This document shows positions 47,219-55,100 of a stretch of DNA of 64,000 nt, in pieces. A model generated the notes under the pieces. It was not told the origin of the DNA. It searched no databases and saw nothing but the letters and a program-made list of their open reading frames with translations. The stretch lies in NCBI RefSeq assembly GCF_014596565.1, contig NZ_NOIN01000006.1, forward strand, positions 367,861 to 431,860, given 5' to 3'. This DNA is from Pseudomonas sp. PSB18. Its GTDB lineage: Bacteria; Pseudomonadota; Gammaproteobacteria; Pseudomonadales; Pseudomonadaceae. Each line of letters starts with the position of its first letter. Position 1 is the stretch's first letter. Position numbers and translations under genes: made by a program.

Positions 47219-48124
47219 ATCGAAGACCTGAACACGCTTTACTATTTCACCCAGGTGGTCGAACACCGCGGTTTCGCCGCCGCCGGCCGGGCGCTGGACA
47301 TGCCCAAGTCCAAGCTCAGCCGACGCATCGCACAGCTGGAAGAGCGCCTGGGCGTGCGGTTGATCCATCGCACCAGTCGGCATTGTTCGTTGACGGAAAT
47401 CGGCCAGGCCTATTACCAGCGCTGCCTGGCGATGCGGGTCGAGGCCGAGAGCGCCGCCGAAGTGATCGAACGCAACCGCTCCGAACCCCAGGGGCTGGTG
47501 CGCATCAGTTGTCCCACGGCGTTGCTCAACAGTTGGGTCGGGCCGATGCTGACCCGCTACATGATCCGTTACCCACGGGTGGAGTTGTTCATCGAGAGCA
47601 CCAACCGCCGGGTCGATCTGATTCACGAAGGATTCGATATCGCGTTGCGGGTGCGCTTCCCACCGCTGGAGGACACCGACATGGTGATGAAAGCGCTGGG
47701 CAAGAGCACCCAATGCCTGGTCGGTAGCCCGGTTTATCGGGAACGCTTGTCCTCCCCCGCTTCCCCGGCCGACCTCACCGGTTTGCCCAGCCTGCACTGG
47801 GGAGGGGCGCAACGGGAGTATCAATGGGAGTTGTCGGGCCCGGACGGCGCCAGCGCCCTGATCCGTCATACACCACGCATGGTCACCGACGATTTGCCGG
47901 TCCTGCGCCAAGCGGCACTGGCAGGAATCGGCATTGCCCATCTGCCCCGCGTGTTGGTCCGCGATGACCTGGCGAGCGGACAACTGGTGGAATTGGTACC
48001 GGGCTGGGCACCGACTTGCGGGATCGTCCACGCGATCTTTGCGTCACGCCGCGGCTTGTTGCCGTCGGTACGAACGCTGATCGATTTTCTGGCCGAGGAA
48101 TTCAGCCTGAGCGATATGGCGTAG
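47219..48124 (+). CDS. LysR-family regulator with a non-canonical start codon
   Basis: About 301 residues. The N-terminal helix-turn-helix (EDLNTLYYFTQVVEHRGFAAAGRALDMPKSKLSRRI) requires translation from about 47219, but no ATG, GTG or TTG exists in frame after the stop at 47195. The codon just before Glu-Asp is ATC, with GGAG seven bases upstream; the next usual start is GTG at 47255, which removes 12 residues of the first helix. An ATC start, a mutated start or a sequencing error all fit. Remainder is a normal LysR substrate-binding domain. Divergent from pirin. Confidence 0.82.
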   Translation: MEDLNTLYYFTQVVEHRGFAAAGRALDMPKSKLSRRIAQLEERLGVRLIHRTSRHCSLTEIGQAYYQRCLAMRVEAESAAEVIERNRSEPQGLVRISCPTALLNSWVGPMLTRYMIRYPRVELFIESTNRRVDLIHEGFDIALRVRFPPLEDTDMVMKALGKSTQCLVGSPVYRERLSSPASPADLTGLPSLHWGGAQREYQWELSGPDGASALIRHTPRMVTDDLPVLRQAALAGIGIAHLPRVLVRDDLASGQLVELVPGWAPTCGIVHAIFASRRGLLPSVRTLIDFLAEEFSLSDMA

Positions 48125-48140
48125 CGCAATGTCATTGCTT

Positions 48141-48234
48141 TTTGTGGGAGCCGAGCTTGCTCGCGATGAACGATAACGCGGTCGACGATAGACCGAGGTG
48201 CCGGCATCGCGAGCAAGCTCGGCTCCCACAAAAG
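48141..48234. repeat. REP doublet, GCCGAGCTTGCTCG variant
   Basis: Inverted arms GTGGGAGCCGAGCTTGCTCGC, a variant of the main family, between the LysR gene and the response regulator. Confidence 0.88.
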
Positions 48235-48276
48235 CGCACCCGATCAGTGCCTACATAACCCCATGCCCACTGGGGC

Positions 48277-48891
48277 TCAGAGGTGATTGCGCTTGGCGAA
48301 ATCCGACAAGCCCACCAGGGTCTTCAGGCCAAGTTTTTCCAGCAGCCGGGTCTTGTAGGTGCTGACGGTTTTCGGGCTCAGGTACAGGGATTCGGCGACA
48401 TCCTTGCCACGCATGCCCATGGACAGCATTCGCAAGATGGATAATTCGCGGGTGGAAAGGCTTTCCAGGGCCTGCTGTTCGGTGCGCTGCTGGAAATCCA
48501 GCCTGACGGGCATCTGGGGGAAATAGGAATAACCGGACTTCAGGGCATGAATGGCCTTGGTCAGCTCCTTCAGGTCACTTTTCTTGGTCACGAAGCCCCT
48601 GGCCCCAGCCGAGATGCAGCGGTTGCAGAAGTGTTGCGCATCCTGGGAGGTAAACACCAGCACACCGCATTCGGGGTACTGGGCCATGATCCAGACCAGC
48701 AGGTCCAGGCCGTCGAAACCGTTCATCACCAGATCCAGGATCACCAACTCCGGCGTACGCTCCTTGATCAGGGCCCTGGCATCGAGCACGCCATTGGCGT
48801 CCCTGATCTGGGTAAACCCCTCGTTCTGGCAAATCAGCCGCAATGCCCCCCGTATGACAGGGTGGTCATCCACGATCAACACGTCTTTCAA
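48277..48891 (-). CDS. NarL/FixJ-type response regulator (RocA-like)
   Basis: 204 residues: receiver with Asp pair VDDH, phosphoacceptor Asp53 in VILDLVMNG, Thr in VFTSQ and Lys in FVTKKSD, then a LuxR-type helix-turn-helix LSTRELSILRMLSMG...LSPKTVSTYKTRL. The likely start is TTG at 48891, preceded by GGGGAG; the in-frame ATG far upstream would add an unrelated hydrophobic stretch. It stands beside a receiver-only gene and a large hybrid kinase, as in the rocS-rocA systems. Confidence 0.9.
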   Translation of the reverse strand: MKDVLIVDDHPVIRGALRLICQNEGFTQIRDANGVLDARALIKERTPELVILDLVMNGFDGLDLLVWIMAQYPECGVLVFTSQDAQHFCNRCISAGARGFVTKKSDLKELTKAIHALKSGYSYFPQMPVRLDFQQRTEQQALESLSTRELSILRMLSMGMRGKDVAESLYLSPKTVSTYKTRLLEKLGLKTLVGLSDFAKRNHL

Positions 48892-49004
48892 GGCAACTCC
48901 CCAGATGAATACAAACAACGCCGATGCCATGCTGCAGCGGACTCTTGCACAAGCGACAGGCCAGGCCACCTGTCAGGTCTGACAGTGCCGACCAATGGTC
49001 AGGA

Positions 49005-49439
49005 TCAACCGCCGTGGCTGTGCCTGAGGGGACGACTCCAGGAATGGACCACCTCACAGTCCGCCGGATCGACCCGCGCCATCAGGCGCGCCAGGGCTGC
49101 GAGATCCGGCAACTGCGCAGGATGCAATTGCACGCTTGCCCGGCGCGCGACAGGGACCGACAGGAGGCCGGCCTGCTGCGCGTTGTAGATCATTCCATGG
49201 CGCACCTGCGGGTTATCGAGGAAGAAACCCGGCAGGTCCAGCGTCCCCTCCGCCAGACAGGCATCGACGACCAGCAGGTCGAACGGCTCGATACCGAACG
49301 CCATCAAGGTCATCAGTTCCTGCGCATGGCTCACGGGCGCAATCCGGAAATAGCCCTGTTGATTGAACAGGTACTCAAGCTTCATTCGATGAGAAGGGTC
49401 TGTATCGGCAATCATGATACGCAGTGCTTTATTCGGCAT
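49005..49439 (-). CDS. Stand-alone degenerate receiver domain
   Basis: About 144 residues (147 if the ATG at 49448 is used). Numbering from that first Met, the acidic pocket ADTD (Asp15, Asp17) and a probable phosphoacceptor Asp62 in LLVVDACLAEG remain. The conserved Thr is replaced (MIYNA, 86-90) and the Lys-Pro is His109-Pro110, so normal phosphorylation switching is doubtful. No output domain. Lies between the NarL regulator and the hybrid kinase, all minus strand. May act as an adaptor or phosphate sink. Confidence 0.78.
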   Translation of the reverse strand: MPNKALRIMIADTDPSHRMKLEYLFNQQGYFRIAPVSHAQELMTLMAFGIEPFDLLVVDACLAEGTLDLPGFFLDNPQVRHGMIYNAQQAGLLSVPVARRASVQLHPAQLPDLAALARLMARVDPADCEVVHSWSRPLRHSHGG

Positions 49440-49586
49440 GGCAGGCATCCCAATGACAACGCGGCGGGTGTGAACCGGCTCGTAAACGTTAAGGGGCCCA
49501 GGCTAGAGGAAGCTTTTGAGGGGCGCTGTAGGACGAGTCCTAAAAACAGTCGGAAAAAGCCCTCCTCGATACGCGGTTGTAGGAAG

Positions 49587-52500
49587 TCATTCCCATGGGT
49601 GTCCCGGGGAAGCAAGCTCCCTCGCCACATGGCTCTCCAATTGTTCGGTGAGCAAGTCCATGGCCTGGCGCAGGTCACCCACCGCGTTGGCAAGCAACAC
49701 GCCGTCGGCGCTCCGGCAGGCGTTTTCCAGCGTCTCACAGGCAGCGACCAGGCCTTGCGCCTGGATGATCCGCGCCCCGCCCTTGATCCGGTGCGCCAGG
49801 TCCGCGAGTCCGGATACATCGTGTCGGGTGAACAGGTCGATGAGTCGCACCTTGTCGCCGGCATTGGTGTTGACCAATTCCTCCAACAGCTTTTTGATCG
49901 AGACGATGTCGCCCCCCGTCAGTTGTTCGAGGCTGGTCAGATCGAAACTGTCGGCCGACGCAACGGCGCCCTCCTCGTCAGGCGGCGCGCTGAGCGACCC
50001 CAAGCGTGCCTGCAGCTCCTTGAGGCCGATGGGTTTGAACAGGCAGTCGTCCATTCCGGCGTCGATGCAGCGATCCTTTTCCTCGCGCTGGGCATTGGCC
50101 GTGAACCCAAGGATCATCCCCCGCGACACCCCTTGGGTCCGCTCTTCGTCGCGAATGGTGCGAGCCAGTTCATAGCCGCTCATCAATGGCATGTTGCAGT
50201 CGGTGATCACCGCATCGAAATGTCCGGCGCGCCAGACCTGCAAACCCTGGACACCGTCCCCGGCCTCCTGGACCCGGTGCCCCAGGTAGCTCAGTTGTCG
50301 GGACAACAGCAGGCGATTCGCCGGATGGTCATCGATCACCAGGATGTCCAGGGCCTGGATCGGCACCGGCGCGTCGACCTCAGCCGCGGCTGCCTGCACC
50401 TGGGCGTCGAGCAAGGGCAGGCGCAGCAGGATCTCGATCTGCGTACCCGCCCCTGGCACGCTGCTCAACGCCAGGGTGCCGCCCATCATTTCACACAGGG
50501 TACGGCTGATCATCAGTCCCAGTCCGGAACCGCTACGGGCGGACTGGCGATTGTTGCCAGCCTGGGTAAAAGGGCTGAACAGGCGTTGCTGGTCCTGCTG
50601 GGAAATCCCGCTGCCGGTGTCTTCGACCCGCAGGCGAATACCCAAGCGTTTGTCGTCAGGGCCCGGGACAGCTCGCGCACTCAGGCGCACCTGGCCTTGA
50701 TCGGTGAATTTGATCGCGTTACTCAGCAGGTTCGACACGATCTGCTTGAAACGCAAGGGATCGATCAGAACGTCCTTGTCAATCGCCGGGTCCAGATCCC
50801 GTTGCAGGCTCAGGTGTTTCTGCCGGGCCAGACCTTCGAACATCCGCACCACCGACTCGACCAACTGCGCCAGGTTGGCCCGCTCCGGCGCCAGGGACAA
50901 TCGCCCCGACTCGATACGAGCAATGTCCAGGATGTCACCGATCAAACCGAGCAACCCCTGGGCCGCGTCGGAAGCGACTTCGATGGCAACCCGGTCCACG
51001 ACACCCTGGTCGGCTCTTTTCAGGGCCAGCTCCAGCATGCCGATCAACGCATTCATCGGCGTGCGGATTTCGTGGCTCATGGTCGCCACGAAGGTGGTCT
51101 TGGCCCGATTGGCGTCGTCGGCGCTTTCCTTGGCGACACGCAGCTGCTCCAGTAGCCGACGCAAATAAACGACCCAGCCCAGGGTCAGCACCAGCAACAG
51201 CGCGGCGACAACAAACCCCTGGATGATGGTGGTGCGGTTGCGCAGCCAGTAGCTGTCGTCGATCACTACTTCACTGCGCCAGCGATTGGTCAGCTCGTCC
51301 ATTTCTTCAGGGGAGATGCTCAGCAGTGCCTTGTCCAAGATCGAATGCAACTCCAGCGCATCCCGCCGGGTCGCCAGGGCCACACGTGCGGGCAAGGTGC
51401 CCACGGTGCTGGTGATCTGCAGCCTGTCGCGGTACTGCCGCGAAATCAGGTAACGGGCGCTGATCAGCGAATTGACCGCGCCGTCCACCGTGCCGGCGGC
51501 CACCAGGGCCATGGCCGCGGCAGTATTTTCCGCTGGAACCAACTGCACACGGGGGAATTGCTCCAGCAGGTATTCACGCAACACGTTGCCACGCACCAAT
51601 GCCAGTCGCTTGTCGTCCATCCGGTCCAGGGTCAGCGGGACCTTGGCCTGGCGCGGCGTCACCAATACGAATGGCGTGCTCAGGTACGGTCGGGTAAAGC
51701 GCAAGGCGTCCTCGAACTCAGGTGTCACCGGCGCCGCCGCCAGGACATCGGCCTGGCCGCTCCTGACTTGCTCGATCAGGCCATCAAGCGAACTGCCCCG
51801 CTGGAGATTGAACTTCAGGCCGGTACGCAAGCTGATCCTGGCCAGCACATCGGCGCTGATGCCGCGAACATGGCCCTGGTCATCGACGAAGGTCAGCGGC
51901 GGGAAATGTTCGTTGACGGCCACCGTGATCCGCGGATGCGCATCCAGCCAACGCTGTTCATTGACGCTGAAATGCAGCGCCTGCTGCCCCGGCATGCTGG
52001 CGCCACCGGCACTCCAGCGTCGCAGGATGCTCATGCGTTCACCGGTGGGAATCGCTCGCAGGGCAGCATCGACAATGCGCAACAAGCGCGGATTGTCACG
52101 CTTGATCGCGAAGGCGAAAGGCTGCACTTCCATGCGGGAAAAATCCGCCAGTTGGATGTTGTTCAGGTAGTTCTTGCTGATCAGGTAGTTGGCGCTGATC
52201 GAATCGCCCAGGTAGACATCGGCCTGACCGAACGCCACCGCGCCAATGGCACTCAAGGTCGAGGGGTACAACTGCAGGGTGGCATCGGGATAGAACGCCT
52301 CGACCTTGGCCGGCGGCAAATAGTGGTACAGCATCGCCAACCGTTTGCCCGCCAGGTCCGGGGGCAGCTCCTGGCTGTCATCAATGCGCGCCACCAGGGT
52401 GGGCAGGTCATCGGCGTACGCCTGGGACATGATCAATGCCGGGTCATCGGCCTCGAAGCCGTTGGCGGTACCGAGCAAGTCGATCTCACCGCTGTGCAGC

Positions 52501-52838
52501 GCCTGGAGCGATTCGGTACGGGACGGGTACCGCAGCACCTGTACCTCGACCTGCAACAACTGCCCGAGCAACTGGACATAATCGGCGGTCAGGCCTTCAT
52601 AATCGTTGCCATTGCCGGTGATGCTGAACGGTGAGTAGTCCGGTGCCGAGGCCCCCACCAGCAACCTGCCCTTGCGCCGCAACCAGACCCGATCGGCCTC
52701 ATCCAGGGACGCCGAATAGTCATCCACATGGGAGCGCCCGAGCACGTGCAGCGATTCGGGGACTGCGCCAACCTGTGGCGTCACACTCAATGAGCCCAGC
52801 AACAGCGCCACCAGGCCCGCGCGTAGAGGCAGCATCAT
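49587..52838 (-). CDS. BvgS/RocS-like hybrid sensor histidine kinase
   Basis: 1083 residues: signal sequence at 1-25, two tandem periplasmic SBP_bac_3 (Venus-flytrap) domains at about 57-276 and 300-522, membrane helix at 537-558, kinase core with H box MSHEIRTPMN (His589) and ATP-binding DTGSGIS and GSGLGL, receiver with phosphoacceptor Asp880 in VITDCNMP, and Hpt domain with His1016 in LAHRIKGGARI. This is a full phosphorelay that would deliver phosphate to a regulator such as the NarL-type protein downstream. Its last 13 codons overlap a REP palindrome. Confidence 0.93.
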   Translation of the reverse strand: MMLPLRAGLVALLLGSLSVTPQVGAVPESLHVLGRSHVDDYSASLDEADRVWLRRKGRLLVGASAPDYSPFSITGNGNDYEGLTADYVQLLGQLLQVEVQVLRYPSRTESLQALHSGEIDLLGTANGFEADDPALIMSQAYADDLPTLVARIDDSQELPPDLAGKRLAMLYHYLPPAKVEAFYPDATLQLYPSTLSAIGAVAFGQADVYLGDSISANYLISKNYLNNIQLADFSRMEVQPFAFAIKRDNPRLLRIVDAALRAIPTGERMSILRRWSAGGASMPGQQALHFSVNEQRWLDAHPRITVAVNEHFPPLTFVDDQGHVRGISADVLARISLRTGLKFNLQRGSSLDGLIEQVRSGQADVLAAAPVTPEFEDALRFTRPYLSTPFVLVTPRQAKVPLTLDRMDDKRLALVRGNVLREYLLEQFPRVQLVPAENTAAAMALVAAGTVDGAVNSLISARYLISRQYRDRLQITSTVGTLPARVALATRRDALELHSILDKALLSISPEEMDELTNRWRSEVVIDDSYWLRNRTTIIQGFVVAALLLVLTLGWVVYLRRLLEQLRVAKESADDANRAKTTFVATMSHEIRTPMNALIGMLELALKRADQGVVDRVAIEVASDAAQGLLGLIGDILDIARIESGRLSLAPERANLAQLVESVVRMFEGLARQKHLSLQRDLDPAIDKDVLIDPLRFKQIVSNLLSNAIKFTDQGQVRLSARAVPGPDDKRLGIRLRVEDTGSGISQQDQQRLFSPFTQAGNNRQSARSGSGLGLMISRTLCEMMGGTLALSSVPGAGTQIEILLRLPLLDAQVQAAAAEVDAPVPIQALDILVIDDHPANRLLLSRQLSYLGHRVQEAGDGVQGLQVWRAGHFDAVITDCNMPLMSGYELARTIRDEERTQGVSRGMILGFTANAQREEKDRCIDAGMDDCLFKPIGLKELQARLGSLSAPPDEEGAVASADSFDLTSLEQLTGGDIVSIKKLLEELVNTNAGDKVRLIDLFTRHDVSGLADLAHRIKGGARIIQAQGLVAACETLENACRSADGVLLANAVGDLRQAMDLLTEQLESHVARELASPGHPWE
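49604..49629. repeat. Single REP element inside the 3' end of the kinase gene
   Basis: GTGGCGAGGGAGCTTGCTTCCCC on the minus strand, family of the pair at 56943, encodes VARELASP at residues 1071-1078 of the hybrid kinase. Confidence 0.78.
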
Positions 52839-52942
52839 TTGAATCAGTTTTTTCGCCTGGCGAAATCGGCCCCGATACCCATTGTTTTCATATCGGATCA
52901 GGGGGAGCGGCTGATAGGTTCAGACCCGCGTTCGGTTCCCGG

Positions 52943-53245
52943 TCAGGTCGGCGCCGGAATCTTGCTCGCGGCGACGGCGAGGTCAATCAATGCCTGCCTG
53001 TCATCGGCGTCTACATCATTGTCACCATCGATATCGCCGTGCACCGAAACCTTGTTGAACGGCCCTTGCGGCTCCGTCCTGGTGACACGCACGCTGTAGG
53101 ACGAGATGATCGAGTCACGGAATTCGTTGTCCGGGTCGTCATCGACGAAGCCAACCATACGAGTCACGAAATCGATCTCCACCGCACGGTAGGTCTGGCC
53201 GGCTTTCTCGGTCAATGTAATCAGGATGCCCTTGCTGGTTTCCAT
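52943..53245 (-). CDS. Small dockerin/EF-hand-like protein
   Basis: 100 residues, no signal peptide. The C-terminal half has GDIDGDNDVDADDRQALIDL, a calcium-loop pattern of the dockerin type with Asp at loop positions 1, 3, 5, 9 and 12; only one repeat is clear. The N-terminal half looks like a beta-rich domain with FVDDDPDNEF. AAAGGAG precedes the ATG. It lies about 100 bases upstream of the hybrid kinase on the same strand; a functional link is not established. Confidence 0.72.
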   Translation of the reverse strand: METSKGILITLTEKAGQTYRAVEIDFVTRMVGFVDDDPDNEFRDSIISSYSVRVTRTEPQGPFNKVSVHGDIDGDNDVDADDRQALIDLAVAASKIPAPT

Positions 53246-53413
53246 TCAATGACTCCTTTACGGATGGCACTCATGTCATTGAGCAATGTATGCCGGGGTA
53301 ACCGGCCTGTCTGCTGTAAGAACTAACAGGTGCGCGCCTCATCCCCTCTTGGCCTTTATACTGCGGCGACCCGATTCGATCCGCCGACCTTCGATCCGCC
53401 AAAGGAGAACGCC

Positions 53414-54184
53414 ATGAGCTGGTCCGCCCGGCAATACGTCACGTTTGAACAGGAACGCACCCGCCCTGCCCGGGATCTGCTGGCCGCTATTCCCCCTGTG
53501 GAAGCGCGCTCGGTGATCGACCTGGGTTGCGGCCCCGGCAATTCCACGGAACTGTTGGTGGAGCATTTCAGCGGGGCAACGGTGCGCGGCCTGGACAGTT
53601 CCGGCGACATGATCGACGCCGCTCGCCAGCGCCTGCCCGCCGTGGCGTTCGACACCGCCGATATCGGCCAATGGGACGAGCCCGGGCCGTTCGATGTGAT
53701 CTTCGCCAACGCCGTGCTGCAATGGTTGCCCGACCACGCCAGGCTGCTGCCGTCGCTGGTGAACAAACTCGCACCGGGCGGCACCCTGGCGATCCAGATG
53801 CCCGACACGCTCCACCAGCCGTCCCACCGCTTGATGCGCGACATCGCCGCCAGCGGACCCTGGGCCCATCAATTGGCCGGGGCGGCCGATACCCGCACGG
53901 AAGTGGCCGACGCCAGCACGTACTATTCGATCCTGAAGCCCCATTGCAGCCGCGTCGATGTGTGGCGCACCACCTACCATCACCCATTGGCCGGCGGCGC
54001 TGCGGGTGTTGTTGAATGGTTCAAGGGCAGCGGCTTGCGGCCGTTTCTCGACCCGCTGGACGAGGCGCAACGTGCGCAGTACCTGGAGCAGTACCTGCGC
54101 GCCGTCGAACAGGCCTACCCTCCCCTGGGCGATGGCACGGTGCTGCTGCCGTTTCCACGGGTGTTCATGGTTGCGACGCGCTAG
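53414..54184 (+). CDS. tam: Trans-aconitate 2-methyltransferase
   Basis: SAM-dependent methylation of trans-aconitate, thought to remove an aconitase inhibitor. 256 residues, the usual length. Motif I VIDLGCGPGNSTELL, then VRGLDSSGDMI, and FANAVLQWLPDH typical of Tam. AAAGGAGAACGCC sits before the ATG; the longer in-frame reading from 53330 is not supported. Single gene. Confidence 0.93.
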   Translation: MSWSARQYVTFEQERTRPARDLLAAIPPVEARSVIDLGCGPGNSTELLVEHFSGATVRGLDSSGDMIDAARQRLPAVAFDTADIGQWDEPGPFDVIFANAVLQWLPDHARLLPSLVNKLAPGGTLAIQMPDTLHQPSHRLMRDIAASGPWAHQLAGAADTRTEVADASTYYSILKPHCSRVDVWRTTYHHPLAGGAAGVVEWFKGSGLRPFLDPLDEAQRAQYLEQYLRAVEQAYPPLGDGTVLLPFPRVFMVATR

Positions 54185-54299
54185 GAAACAGTATCGAGGG
54201 GTTGAGGTCAGGGAAACATGAAGACCGCCGCCCACGAATGAACTCTGCAGGCCTCGCGCCAGTCAGCAGGTAAGGCCCTCAGTTCAAGGTGCTAAGCCC

Positions 54300-55100
54300 A
54301 TGCAGATTTCCCTCGCGCAACAAGTTGCCCTCGTCACCGGCGCCAGTTCCGGCATCGGCGCGGGCTCGGCCAGGGCCCTGGCCGCCGCCGGTGCCGCCGT
54401 GGTGCTCAATTACCATTCCAACGCGGCCCCGGCCGAAGCGCTGGCCCGCGAGATTAATGAGAACGGCGGCCGCGCCATCGCCCTCGGCGCCGATGTGTCC
54501 CAGGAACAAGAGGTCGAGCGGCTGTTCACCCAGACCCTGGAGGCCTTCGGCACGCTGGACATCCTGGTCGCCAACTCCGGCCTGCAAAAAGACGCCGCCG
54601 CCGTCGACATGAGCCTGGACGACTGGAACACCGTGATCGGCGTCAACCTCACCGGCCAGTTCCTTTGCGCCCGCGCCGCGCTGCGGATCTTCAACCGCCA
54701 GGGCATTCGCCAGGGCGTTTCCCGGGCGGCCGGGAAAATCATCCATATGAGTTCGGTACACCAGCGCATCCCCTGGGCTGGTCACGTCAACTATGCGGCG
54801 TCCAAGGGCGGTATCGACCTGTTGATGCAGAGCCTGGCCCAGGAAACCAGTCACCAGCGCATCCGCATCAACAGCATCGCCCCTGGCGCCATCCGCACCG
54901 CCATCAACCGCGAAGTCACCGAAGACGAACAGGGGCAAAAACTGCTGGAGCTGATTCCTTACGGGCGCATCGGTGACGTCGAGGATGTTGCCAACGCAGT
55001 GGTCTGGCTGGCGTCGGACCTGTCCGATTATGTGGTGGGCACGACGCTGTTCATCGATGGCGGGATGAGTCTTTATCCGGGGTTTCGCGGCAATGGCTGA
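54300..55100 (+). CDS. SDR-family oxidoreductase (glucose 1-dehydrogenase-like)
   Basis: 266 residues: Rossmann motif TGASSGIG, DVSQ adenine-side residue, catalytic Ser in MSSVHQ and YAASKGG with Tyr and Lys, C-terminal cap GGMSLYPGF. Similar to classical glucose/sugar SDRs with NADP preference. Overlaps the GH15 gene start by eight bases, indicating coupled translation and a shared role, perhaps on sugars. Confidence 0.9.
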   Translation: MQISLAQQVALVTGASSGIGAGSARALAAAGAAVVLNYHSNAAPAEALAREINENGGRAIALGADVSQEQEVERLFTQTLEAFGTLDILVANSGLQKDAAAVDMSLDDWNTVIGVNLTGQFLCARAALRIFNRQGIRQGVSRAAGKIIHMSSVHQRIPWAGHVNYAASKGGIDLLMQSLAQETSHQRIRINSIAPGAIRTAINREVTEDEQGQKLLELIPYGRIGDVEDVANAVVWLASDLSDYVVGTTLFIDGGMSLYPGFRGNG

